Assembly: GCA_023014335.1 (NCBI GenBank)
Contig: JAECYW010000002.1
Coordinates: 2,046,001 to 2,110,000, forward strand
Direction of reading: 5' to 3'
Source: Galerina marginata
Lineage: Eukaryota; Basidiomycota; Agaricomycetes; Agaricales; Galerinaceae
Length of the DNA: 64,000 bases
The notes below the pieces were generated by a model, which saw only the letters and a program-made list of their open reading frames with translations, made no database searches and was not told the origin of the DNA. How positions within the stretch are numbered: the first letter of the stretch is position 1; every line of letters starts with the position of its first letter. Shown here piece by piece: positions 47,058 through 56,252 of the stretch. The position numbers were made by a program, and so were the translations under genes.

Positions 47058-49130
47058 TTATGACACTGTGAACTAAGAGAGACGATTAGAGTTTAGTAAA
47101 ATTCAATGTACTGGATTTGGGACGCGCAACTCACATAAACGACGTCATCGAGTGACCCATGTTGTGCAACTGGTGCCAAGACAGGTTGGTGATTTGCCGC
47201 AGAGTTGATAGAAGAGAGCTTGTAGAAGCCTGCTGGGAATATTCTCAGAATTTTATCTTTTGTTCAAATTTTCCCACTGGTTGAATTTATTGTTCTGTCC
47301 ACCCCAAAAGGAAACATTCCGCATAAATTCTGAATACATTCTGCGAACACTGCCTAATATTTGGTTCTGCGAAAATTTAGCAATGAATTCTGCCCGAATT
47401 CTGCATTTCAAAATGCAGAATGATAAAATCTGACGACGGGAGAATTTGAACAAAAGGTAAAGTTCCAAAATTATTTTAATTGTCGGAGAATCAGCGCAGA
47501 ACTTAAGATTCTGCCGATAGCGACAGACAATCAGAATGAATAAATTTGTATTGATTTTGAGAGAATTCTGCCGAAAGGCAGAACTTGAGCAGAATAAAAC
47601 ATTCTACCGCACGCAGAATTTAATGATTTAACAATACGTTCTGCACAGGTTCTGCGCGCCGCAGAATATTCCCCTTCCAGCAGTGTGGCAAACCCTTGTC
47701 GACGACGGCGGAAAGGATACCTCCTTGTGCAGCATCATTCAAACCCTTGAAGAATGCAAAAACGGTAGGATCAGTGGTGGTTGTCTGATCCAGCGAGCCT
47801 AACTCCTCGATAACAACATGGGAATGTCCCTGGATAATCCCTTGAGCATTCAGCTGTTGAGGGGCAGAGAAGTAGTTTTCCTGAGCGTTAACAAAGTGTC
47901 CAGTCTCCAGATTTCTGATGGCCATCTTGATTGTGAAAGTTTTGTTGGCAGCGACCTTGCCGCCGTTCTTTGGGAACACGAACTTCGAGGATGGCATGCT
48001 CGTCTTGGCTGGAATAGATCCCATCGGTGCGGGGTTACACGAACCGCCGATAACCTGGGTGCCATTGGTCAACGGCAAGTCGACTGTCTTGCAGAAATTA
48101 ATGAAGTTATTGATGGAGGTCAAGGAGGCAACCTGGCCTTGGTTTGCAGAACAATTACCGTCAGATCAGGAGGATGTCTCGGAGAGGGAATCACAAACCA
48201 GCCGCGGGCACGTCTTGTCCATTGTTAGCAAACCCAGTAGCGATTACATCCGGGTCGAGAGCTGGAAAACGATGTCAGAATTTACAGTGGTACCAGGAAA
48301 TTAGTGCCTTGCTTAAGGAAGATTGAGCATCACCCCCGTTGTCGCCATTATTCCCGCCCTTGCCAGGCTTGCCCCCGCCCTTGCCCCCGCTACTGTCTCC
48401 AACATCGCTTCCACTTCCATCCCCACTGTCGCCGTTCCCGTTGTCGGCCCCATTGTCATCACCGTCATCACCGCTGTTATCCCCATTGTCGTCTCCACCG
48501 TCGTCCCCGCCATCTCCCCCGCGGCCTTTCTTAGGGTTGCGCTGAAACAAGAATAAATAGCTATTAGGTTCATGTATGATGATATTTAGAGTACGATTAA
48601 AACATTTTACCCTTTTGACAATGGGTACGGAGCCTACTCTTATCTGCAAAGTATTTGAGAAACTAGGCCCAACATTGAATGATAGCAAGTACATACTGCT
48701 GCCTTACGCTGCATCAAATCGGCTTCTGTCGTGCCCGCTGAATTGACGGGAAGAAGCGCAGCACAACTTGAAGACATTGTGAGCTAAAAAAAAACAAGAC
48801 CGCGAGTTTCTGATGCCACTCACATCGTTCCAGGCGAACAAGCCTGGGTGACAAACTTGCCGCCTATGCACTGCGCATAGCTGCTTCCAATGCACGCCTC
48901 CTGAGCCTCCGTAAAAGGAGAGTCGGTCGGCGCCTGGAATTTTTTGCTGAGGAAGACGACGTCAGAAAATAGAAAACAAAAGGTTTCACAAAACAGAACT
49001 CTTACTCTAAGGCGATGGCAGCCGGGCTATTTTGGAAGTCAAATTTCGCCTCTTTACTGATTTTAACTCTCTCGAGTGTGCGAGCCGACGCTGCCAGGAC
49101 GAGCGCCAGTGTCACAAAAATGGCCTGCAT
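47058..49130 (-). CDS. Secreted CBM19-like protein with conserved C-terminal domain, interrupted by an element
   Basis: MQAIFVTLALVLAASARTLE is a signal peptide. ALDKKFQAPTDSPFTEAQEA leads into a four-cysteine module (ACIGSSYAQC, IGGKFVTQAC, SPGTIC) resembling CBM19-like chitin-binding modules of agaricomycetes. A Gly/Asp/Asn linker follows, then ALDPDVIATGFANNGQ and a conserved domain (INFCKTVDLPLTNGTQ, GSCNPAPMGSIP, FVNAQENYF, GHSHVVIEELGSLDQTT, FAFFKGLNDAAQGG). After DKGLP the sequence is broken by the element at 47237-47685; the domain resumes as AGFYKLSSINSAANHQP, PVAQHGSLDDVVY and ends FTVS. The whole domain is shared with the gene at 52145. If the insert is retained, translation stops at 47620 inside it. 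Confidence 0.8.
47237..47685. mobile_element. MITE-like non-autonomous insertion, ~449 bp
   Basis: The two halves of the host domain (DKGLP / AGFYK) are separated exactly here, and TGG occurs on both sides (47234-47236 and 47686-47688), consistent with a 3-bp target duplication. Both ends carry GAATATTCT in inverted orientation (47237-47245; the partner, read in reverse complement, lies around 47664-47673), with CTGCTGG also near both. The element is AT-rich, has no ORF of note, and contains about 14 TTCTGC/GCAGAA motifs in both orientations. Class is uncertain: 3-bp duplications occur with CACTA and Harbinger-type elements, and the outer end reads CACTG in reverse complement, but the ends are not symmetrical. 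Confidence 0.75.
47253..47460. repeat. Imperfect inverted repeat inside the element
   Basis: Bases 47253-47275 and 47438-47460 match as inverted repeats at about 21 of 23 positions (core TTTGAACAAAA). They enclose a near-perfect short palindrome, ATTCTGCATTT at 47398-47408 against AAATGCAGAAT at 47411-47421, with a two-base loop. The arrangement could fold into a long hairpin. Confidence 0.8.
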
Positions 49131-49800
49131 TGAAAAATGGAATTGTAAAAATGTTAAATTAATGTGCACTAAGAGCGGTAGAATAGCGACACCAGGTCGT
49201 TCGAAGACAAAGGTAGAGAGGCGAGAAGGAGGCGCCTGAAAATGGGGGACGAAACGAAGGAGAAATTTTCGACGGAAATCCTCCTGTATTTATATGGGAG
49301 AGGCTATTTGGCCACATGGCCAATGCTCAAGGCAGATGAATTCGGAGAATACATATACCTGCGGAAGGCTCAAAGGCCATGCATGGGCAGAACAAAGAGC
49401 CACTTCCGTCTTCCGCCCCAAGAATCGATCTTGATCGATGAGGGATAATTTTGGTTCTGAGAAGACAGATAAGATACGAGACAGGTTTTCAACTGGTTTC
49501 ATTAGGGACACGGCACTCACTGTGAGCAGGGGTTGTCGAATGAGTTATAGATCGTATTCTAATCGAGACCATCGTGCCGAGGCCTTGTTGAGGTGGTACG
49601 TTTTGCGCTTCAAGTTTGTTGGGATACAGCCACGGCCCATGGCCACCATTATTCCCCGATTGAACTATTCACATTAGCATACTGTGAACAAGAATAGCTA
49701 AAGGCATGCAGCTACGATAAAATTGTGATATGCCTGTAAGGCGTAGTGGATACTCTTACGTCACAAACAGAAATCGTTCCAGCATCCTATTAGCCTTTGC
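49131..49800. other. Upstream region of the CBM19-like gene and 3' region of the HAD gene
   Basis: About 670 bases. It holds the TATA box at 49287-49294 and short open frames without family resemblance. No RNA gene seen. Confidence 0.5.
49287..49294 (-). promoter_or_regulatory. TATA box of the CBM19-like gene
   Basis: TATAAATA on the minus strand, about 157 bases before the ATG at 49130. The paralogue at 52145 has TATAAA at almost the same distance. Confidence 0.55.
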
Positions 49801-50958
49801 TCAACTCTGGTCGATCGTGACCTGAATTCTGTCTTCAACCACGTTTATAGATACCCTGCAATGTCCACCTCCATCAATGTGTGACTGTAATTGATATTTA
49901 AAAAACGTACCTTTGAGGTCGTCGACAATGAAATCAGGATTTGAACCAGACGCTGCGATTGTGTTGCGAGGGGTTGAGGTACATACGGCAAGTGTTAAAC
50001 TGCCAGCAGCACGACCGGATGTTAGCCCCGAAATAGCATCCTCCACCACCAAACCTAATCGAGACACAGTTAGAAACTTGAAACTGACGAGCCAGGTAGT
50101 CCGAAGTACTTGCAATTCTTTGGCTCGACATGGCATCTTTGCGCCCCAGCTAGATAAGGAGCTGGATGAGGCTTCCCCTCCGGAACATCATTTGCGGTGA
50201 CTATACCACGAGAAGGAAGTGGTACACCGGCCCGTTCTAAGGCTCGAGGGGCATATTTATTCGATGCTGCGTAGTTCGGAAATCTGTCAGAACATGCAAG
50301 CAGAAGTGCATATGAATAGCTTACCTGAGGTAACAATTGTCCACTTGAGCTTGCTGGATGGGTGGGAGGATAGCTACGTGCAGTCCTCAACAACCTACAC
50401 ACGCCCCCACTCTTATATTACGGACCTTGGAAACCAGATCCACGGCGCCGGGCAAAGCCATAGGGCCCCCTTGAATAACTTGGTCCTCGAACCGATTGAT
50501 TTCAGCCTGCGTACAATCACAGAGCCATATTATAGGTTGGAAAAAAAAATTGCGACACTAGAAATCACGAACCAGAAGGCGATCCTCGTCGGAAAGGCCA
50601 CAGTACTCCTTCAAGGTGTCATAGAGTCTTCGACCGTGCGTTGCATGGGCTATCGCAGTGGAATCGCCGAGATCGTAGTCATCGCTGAAAGTCTTCCAAG
50701 CCTTGAGGACACCAGGTGTAGAGTCTATGAGTGTTCTGGAGAGACTCGGACGAGTTTGTTGATCAAGCGGAAAGGGAGAGTGATGGAAAAGAAATAATCA
50801 TGACGATGAAGACGAGGACAATTCTCATCGCACATATGAAACGCACCCATCCATGTCAAAGAGTATCTGTTGGCATCATAGAGTCAGGCCCTGTACCACT
50901 TGAGCGTTTTCGAATGACGAACAGCGTCCACGGTTACGGTCGCAATCGCCCCAGCCAT
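49801..50958 (-). CDS. HAD-superfamily sugar/glycerol phosphatase (GPP/DOG-like)
   Basis: Predicted small-molecule phosphatase acting on glycerol-3-phosphate or 2-deoxyglucose-6-phosphate-type substrates in the cytosol. After a short first exon (MAGAIATVTVDA), exon 2 gives ILFDMDG and exon 3 TLIDSTPGVLKAWKTF, forming motif I DxDGT with the nucleophile and acid/base aspartates. Later: ATHGRRLYDTLKEYCGL (cap), WTIVTSASNKYAPRALERAG (motif II Thr/Ser), TANDVPEGKPHPAPYLAGA (motif III Lys) and LVVEDAISGLTSGRAAG (motif IV acidic residues). All catalytic motifs are present. Six or so introns, two only inferred. The C-terminus continues about 40 residues past the usual end (GTFFKYQLQSHIDGGGH), so the last exon boundary may be misjudged. 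Confidence 0.82.
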
Positions 50959-52144
50959 CGTCAGAAAAGAGCAGAGTGAGAAGAAGGCAGAATCCCGGCA
51001 AACCTCAAGGCAATCATTTACGTAACTTTATCAAAGGCTTACCTCCGAGTCGGGTTTGGACAGGTTTGAACTGAATGAAACGGCGGCTAAAGGCTAAAGG
51101 CAGTGGCGAGGTCGGGTTGGTGACGCGGGGACTTCGGACAAGGCCCTCAGTTGACTACTCCTTCGTTCTGCATAAACTTTCCTGTAGCAGCAAAAGGCGA
51201 CCTTTGGTGGGGCCGAAGGTTTGAGACAAAGTTCGGCATACCTTCCGGCCGAATCAACTTCGCTAGGATGCGATCAATCGATCAAAGAAAAAGCTTGATG
51301 TAAAAATTTCACAAACGGGACAAACCTGCCTTGCTGTGGAGGAACAGCTTGAAAAGGCAACGCCGGCTGGAAACCATGTCGAATATTGCCAAGGGGACAT
51401 CATTTTCCTATTAATAGCAGGCATTAACGCCATCATTAATTCATTATTATTATTCCGTGAACCAGAAAACAGCACGAGTGAAAGGGAATGCAAATCCAAT
51501 AAATTTTAGGCTTAATCATGGTTGTCGCTGCCACCACTAACATCGAGCGCCTTTGAAAAAGATGGATGTCACCATGCCACGGGATAGTAGCATCGTGCGA
51601 TGAGCGCTGACGTTATGTAGAACAGGAAATTTAATAGCAGCAGTTCGGGAACTGGCCGCGCAGCCGATGTGGGACAGAGTATCAATACCTCAGGGAGATG
51701 TGTCAAGAATAGCCATGATGAAGATGACCGTTGCGAGGATACGGGGACTACAAGGACAAAAATAAAAATAGCCAGAGTGCAGCCCCTCATGATCATACAC
51801 CTACATCCAACGATCATGGATACTTATAGGTGGATATAGCTGGAATTCCAGGAGATGTACAGGACGAACAAATGTATCAAGGAAAGTTCTTTGCATCAAC
51901 AGTTATTTTTAAATGGATGGCGCTATTTATAAACAACTAAAAATAGACGTAACCCTTGATTGACAGATGAATGAATGCAGGTCCATGTATAAAGGGAGGC
52001 TAGAAAAACCGTCCATCCCACGTTCCCGTCCTTCGTTCTTTCTTCCTCCCTTTTCCACTTTTCGCGATCAGGTATCGTTTTCTGCGGCTAGTCCCAGCAA
52101 TCTTCCTTGGTGTTACTCTCATTTACTTTTCCACCACTTTCACC
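50959..52144. other. Long intergenic region upstream of the secreted paralogue
   Basis: About 1.2 kb between two divergent starts. Contains the TATA box at 51988-51993. Open frames within are short and Cys/Ser-rich without family resemblance. No RNA gene or clear repeat found. Confidence 0.5.
51988..51993 (+). promoter_or_regulatory. TATA box of the secreted paralogue
   Basis: TATAAA about 157 bases before the ATG at 52145, followed by a C/T-rich stretch (52016-52060) typical of highly expressed fungal genes. Confidence 0.6.
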
Positions 52145-53706
52145 ATGAAGACCTTGTCGTTCATTGCTGCCATCTCTCTGGCCCTCTCGGTTTCTGCTGC
52201 CCAGCAGCAGCAAGGAGTCGGGAGCAACGTAGGAAGCTTTGGAAACAAGGGCAGTAACTTTGGATTCGGCGGCAGCGCGAACGGACAAAACCAAAACAAC
52301 AATGCCAACAACGGCAAGAACAATAACAACGCTGGCAACAACGGCAAGAACAATAACAACGCTGGCAATAACGGCAAGAACAATGTAAGTGTACTTCGTC
52401 CTCCGAAATTTATTCTTTACTGATTGCCTTGTTTTTAGGGTGCTGGTGCCAGTTCGGCCGTTGCCAGTGCGGCTGCTGCTGCCACTTCGACGGCTGCTGC
52501 CGCTGCCAACACAGGAGCCGCTGCCAACAGCGCCGACGCCCAGTCATCATTGAGTAAGACTATCCTCCTTGCTAGCTATATTCACCGTCGCTCATATAAT
52601 TTCTAGCTCTTGACCCTAAGGTCGTTGCCACCGGATTCGAGAACGATGGCCAAGGTCAGTCTGCTTCACGGTCGTGCATCGTCAATATACTCATTCGCTC
52701 TCTGCAATTTTAGATGTTCCCACCGAGGGTCAAGTTGCTTCCCTGACGTCGTCGAACAACTTCATCAACTTCTGCTTGACGGTGCCCAACCTTCCCATCA
52801 CCAATGGAAAGCAAATTACCACTGGTTCTTGCAACCCAGCTCCAATGGGTGCAATTCCTTCAACAGATAACATGCCGTCAGCCAAGTTCCAGATCCCCAA
52901 GAACGGTGATTCTCTACCAGAGAACACACCTTTTACCATCACGATGGCTGTCGCCAACTTCCAGACGGGTGCATTCGTCAATGCGCAGGAGAACTACTTC
53001 GCTGCCCCTCAACAACTTAACGGCGGAGGACAGATCATTGGTCACTCGCACGTCGTCGTTGAGCAGCTGTCGGCTCTGGATCAAACCACCCCAACAGACC
53101 CCAAGAAGTTCGCTTTCTTCAAGGGTTTGAATGCTGCTGCCGTCAACGGTGTTCTGACCGCTGACGTGACCGCTGGTCTTCCCGCCGGATTCTACAAGGT
53201 TTCGTCTATCAACACTGCTGCCAACCATCAACCTGTTCTCGTACCAATTGCCCAACACGGTTCCCTCGATGATGTTTCCTACGTATGCCTCATCTTGCAA
53301 GTGCCTTCTTTCCAGTTGCTGACTGATTTGTAGTTCACCGTGACCGCTGCTGGTGGTGCCGCCGCCGCTTCAGCTGCCAGTGCCGCTGCTCCTGCCGCTA
53401 CCGCCGCCGCCGCCGCACCTGCAGCCTCTTCCGCCGCTGCCGCTGCTTCTTCTGGTGCTGGAGCCCAAAAGGCAGCCCCCCCAGCTAAGGTATTTGTTCA
53501 CCCACTCAAACCATATACAAGGCTAATCGTTCAACTCAGGGTAACACCAAGGCACAACAGGGAGGACAACGCACTGCGCAACAGGGCAAGGGACAACAGC
53601 AGCAACAACAGCAGCAGGGCAAAGGACAGCAGCAACAACAGCAGCAGGGCAAAGGACAACAGCAGGGCAAGCAACAAGGTAGACGCCACGCCCGCGCGTT
53701 CTTCTA
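52145..53706 (+). CDS. Secreted Asn/Gln/Ala-rich protein, paralogue of 47058-49130
   Basis: MKTLSFIAAISLALSVSAAQ is a signal peptide. An Asn/Gly/Lys repeat region and an Ala/Ser linker replace the CBM19-like module of the paralogue. The shared domain follows: TLDPKVVATGFENDGQD, NFINFCLTVPNLPITNG, GSCNPAPMGAIPSTDNMPSA, FVNAQENYFAAPQQLN, IIGHSHVVVEQLSALDQTTP, FAFFKGLNAAAVNGVL, AGLPAGFYKVSSINTAANH, AQHGSLDDVSY. Then an Ala-rich segment and a Gln/Gly/Lys-rich tail ending RRHARAFF. Short introns interrupt it, including one in the repeat region (about 52386-52439). The domain is common in agaricomycete secreted proteins; its function is not known to me. The intact copy shows what the interrupted gene should encode. 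Confidence 0.85.
52298..52385 (+). repeat. 30-bp tandem repeat coding KNNNNAGNNG
   Basis: Nearly three units of a 30-base repeat (AACGGCAAGAACAATAACAA core) encode an Asn-rich repeat within the secreted protein. Such in-frame units often vary in number between strains. Confidence 0.8.
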
Positions 53707-54115
53707 ATCGATGATTTGAGAGTTGTACTTGTTATGTTTATATTAGTTTAGCACTTGTTCTTCAGTGCTTTCGTTGCACATTACATAGATTTGCTGCGCA
53801 TAATTTCGGTTTTTGGCGTTCTGGAACTCATGGGAGGCTGTAAGAAATCTTCAAGCTTGTTCAAGGCTGCATCGAATCACACAGAGGAGTTCATGATAAT
53901 CCTGAGGGCTGAAGCGCTCAAGAAGAACATTCCACTTAGGAATTGAGTTGCCGTTGAACCAGCCTCAAGGATTTGTCAACCTGGCCAGACGTCGAAAAAG
54001 CAGTATCTAAGACTCCGGTCAATGATCGTAAACCTTAAAAGCTTTGAAAAATCGGCATTGCCATATTTTTGTAGATACGTAATGGCTAGCATTTGGTGGT
54101 CTTGGTGATTACTCC
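53707..54115. other. Convergent 3' regions
   Basis: About 410 bases between the stops of the secreted paralogue and MGR2. No gene or repeat recognised. Confidence 0.5.
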
Positions 54116-54715
54116 TCAGGAGGAATTCAATCGATTCCGTTCTGCTTCCCATCTTGCCTTCATGAGCTTTGCACCTTCAGTTCGAGAACGAACCGCATAC
54201 AACGGTGAGTTAAACTGCAGGTGTGCGGCTTGTAATTGGGGAGGAATAGAGTCACTCCGAATAACCTAGGCGAATAGTCAGGCAGTGTACATAAATTTGA
54301 CCATATGAAGCTTACAGATCCAATTGCTAGAAAGAATGAGAACGTAGCGGCACTACTAAGCATATATTGGGAGAGCGTGGATAGTGCTCCTCGCGGTCCT
54401 GCTCCTCCTCTAGTTGGGCGAAGAAAGGTTAGTAAAGTCATTCTGAATAAGGACAGGAGGGTGCGTACCTTATGATACTCCAGGAGCCAAAAATAAAGCC
54501 TATAGTGAGACCAACACCACCACCCATGAGAGCACCCATTCTTAAGTGGAAAAACACCACAGTTAACGCTTGACACAAGCAGCACCGGAAAACAAAACCT
54601 CACTTCACTACAAAGCAAGGTGTTAAACAGTCACGCGATATGATTAACGGGTACGCGACTTACTCTTTTGCCAGATAGAAGGTCCTTCTCCATAATGTGC
54701 AGGCGGAGGCGGCAT
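54116..54715 (-). CDS. MGR2: Mitochondrial inner-membrane protein Mgr2/Romo1
   Basis: Small TIM23-translocase subunit that couples the motor and gates lateral release. Exons give MPPPPAHYGEGPSIWQKSK; MGALMGGGVGLTIGFIFGSW (first membrane helix, glycine-rich) SIIR; GGAGPRGALSTLSQYMLSS AATFSFFLAIGS (second helix); VIRSDSIPPQLQAAHLQ and a basic C-terminal tail ending ERNRLNSS. The tail is longer than in yeast Mgr2. The first intron needs the donor GTCGCG rather than the nearer GTAAGT to keep frame. Divergent from PEX10 by 147 bp. Confidence 0.88.
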
Positions 54716-54862
54716 TTTCACAAGTTGTAGAATTCAAGGCGTGGATGGACAAGGCAAGGGAAATTGGTCCGGCTCCTTCTCATCCAAACTAATGTCAATA
54801 ACCATCCAACTGCCATTCTCCGAGTGGTGCATACTAACAGCAACGGCAACGGTAATCGGACA

Positions 54863-56106
54863 ATGAGCAGCACTGCTTTCACCTTCCCTCGCGCTCAACA
54901 AGCCCAAATTAGTGCGCTAACTACAACCTTACTGTGTACTCCGATGGTTTAATGTTCATGTTCAGTTCGCGCCAATCAGAGGGACCTCTACCATGTTTCG
55001 TCACTGAAGGACCAAGCTGAAAACGTTCTGCGGGCATGGCTGGGTTCGTCTTCACGTTCGATATACATCCATATTTATCTCTCATATCCTTTCTGTAGGA
55101 ACGCGCAGACTGACGCGATGGGACAAGGAGCTTGATCTGATTGTTAAACTATGTTATTATGGACTTACCACCGGACGAGGTATTTGGAAACTCTATACTA
55201 GTCGTTTTTTGTCCTCAGTTATATCTGCAGCCATACAGACTCTAGGAGAGGAGTACACCGACATATGGCAGTACTCATCGTTGAGCAGAGCCGCACCCCC
55301 TTCCGCTCCTGTGCGCACATCGCTTATCGTGCTTTCTCTCATGCCTTCTTATATACTGGGACGATGGGGACAAAACCCTACTCTTAACAATAACTATCCA
55401 AGAGTTGCAAGGTGGTTCAAAATAATTCCTACGGCAATGGATATTGCCACAGAGGTCAATCTGGCCGTATTTTATCTGCGAGGAACCTATTACGACCTTA
55501 TGAAACGTCTGATGGGAACCCAGCACGTCGGTGTTGTCTTCCTGTCGTTTAAATCTCCATTCTTACTTGCATATTTAGTTATCGTCTATCCCAGAAGAAC
55601 CTCACACGCGACCACCCTCGTATTCACTACTTGGAATTCTGATCATGGTTCGACTTTGCTATCGCCTCATCCAATTCTACCAAGCCAGCAAGTCCGGAAA
55701 TCTCCCCGATGTCCGTCAAGGGAAACGCAGTAGTTCCTCTTCAGCTTCCAGTGATGTCTTCATTGATGGCCGACCCTGTATCTTCCCTGCTTGACCAACA
55801 CTTAGAAAGCGAACCCGCCAAGCCAGCGGAAGAGGATGAAAGAACAGCTCTAGACGTCAGCTCAATCCCTAAAGATATCCGTGCTTCCAGGAACTGTACA
55901 TTATGCTTAGAAGAAAGAACTGACAGCTGTGCCACAGAATGTGGGCACCTATTTTGTTGGAATTGCATCGTAGGTTGGGGAAGGGAAAAGGTAAGCATCA
56001 ATTTAATCCCATGAAATCGATGGTTCATGGCAAATCATAGCCTGAGTGCCCTCTCTGTCGGCAGTCGTTGTTGCTGGACAAACTACTGCCCATTTATAAT
56101 CTTTGA
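54863..56106 (+). CDS. PEX10: Peroxin-10, RING ubiquitin ligase (one-base frame break)
   Basis: Peroxisomal-membrane E3 that ubiquitinates Pex5 with Pex2 and Pex12. [90 protein letters not shown] are the family's membrane-domain blocks. The RING is [32 protein letters not shown] then [10 protein letters not shown], ending LLPIYNL. Introns 54912-54965, 55044-55098, 55527-55578, 55991-56040. Between DVFIDGRP and [13 protein letters not shown] one C of CCC at 55774-55776 must be dropped; the coding length is then exactly 344 codons. A frameshift in a single-copy peroxisome gene with everything else intact suggests a sequence error. Confidence 0.92.
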
Positions 56107-56252
56107 TACTTAATGATCATGAAATGTACAATATGCAAACTATTACAAGGAAATATAATGACAATACATAAATACAAGAACATGTCAGAGTGAGAACTGG
56201 TCCAGAGAATCTGTAAAGCGGCTTGACGGGTGTGATAATCATATGCCCGCTA

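Noticed and set aside
47237..47685. CRISPR-like array
   Set aside because: The short motif occurs in both orientations at irregular spacing with no spacers of uniform length, in a eukaryotic genome.
48304..48545. His/Cys/Arg-rich and Pro/Ser-rich plus-strand frames
   Set aside because: Complement of the Asp/Gly linker of the secreted gene; not a metal-binding protein.
55180..55218. 39-bp intron in PEX10
   Set aside because: The stretch is open, in frame and reads naturally ([14 protein letters not shown]); removing it is unnecessary.
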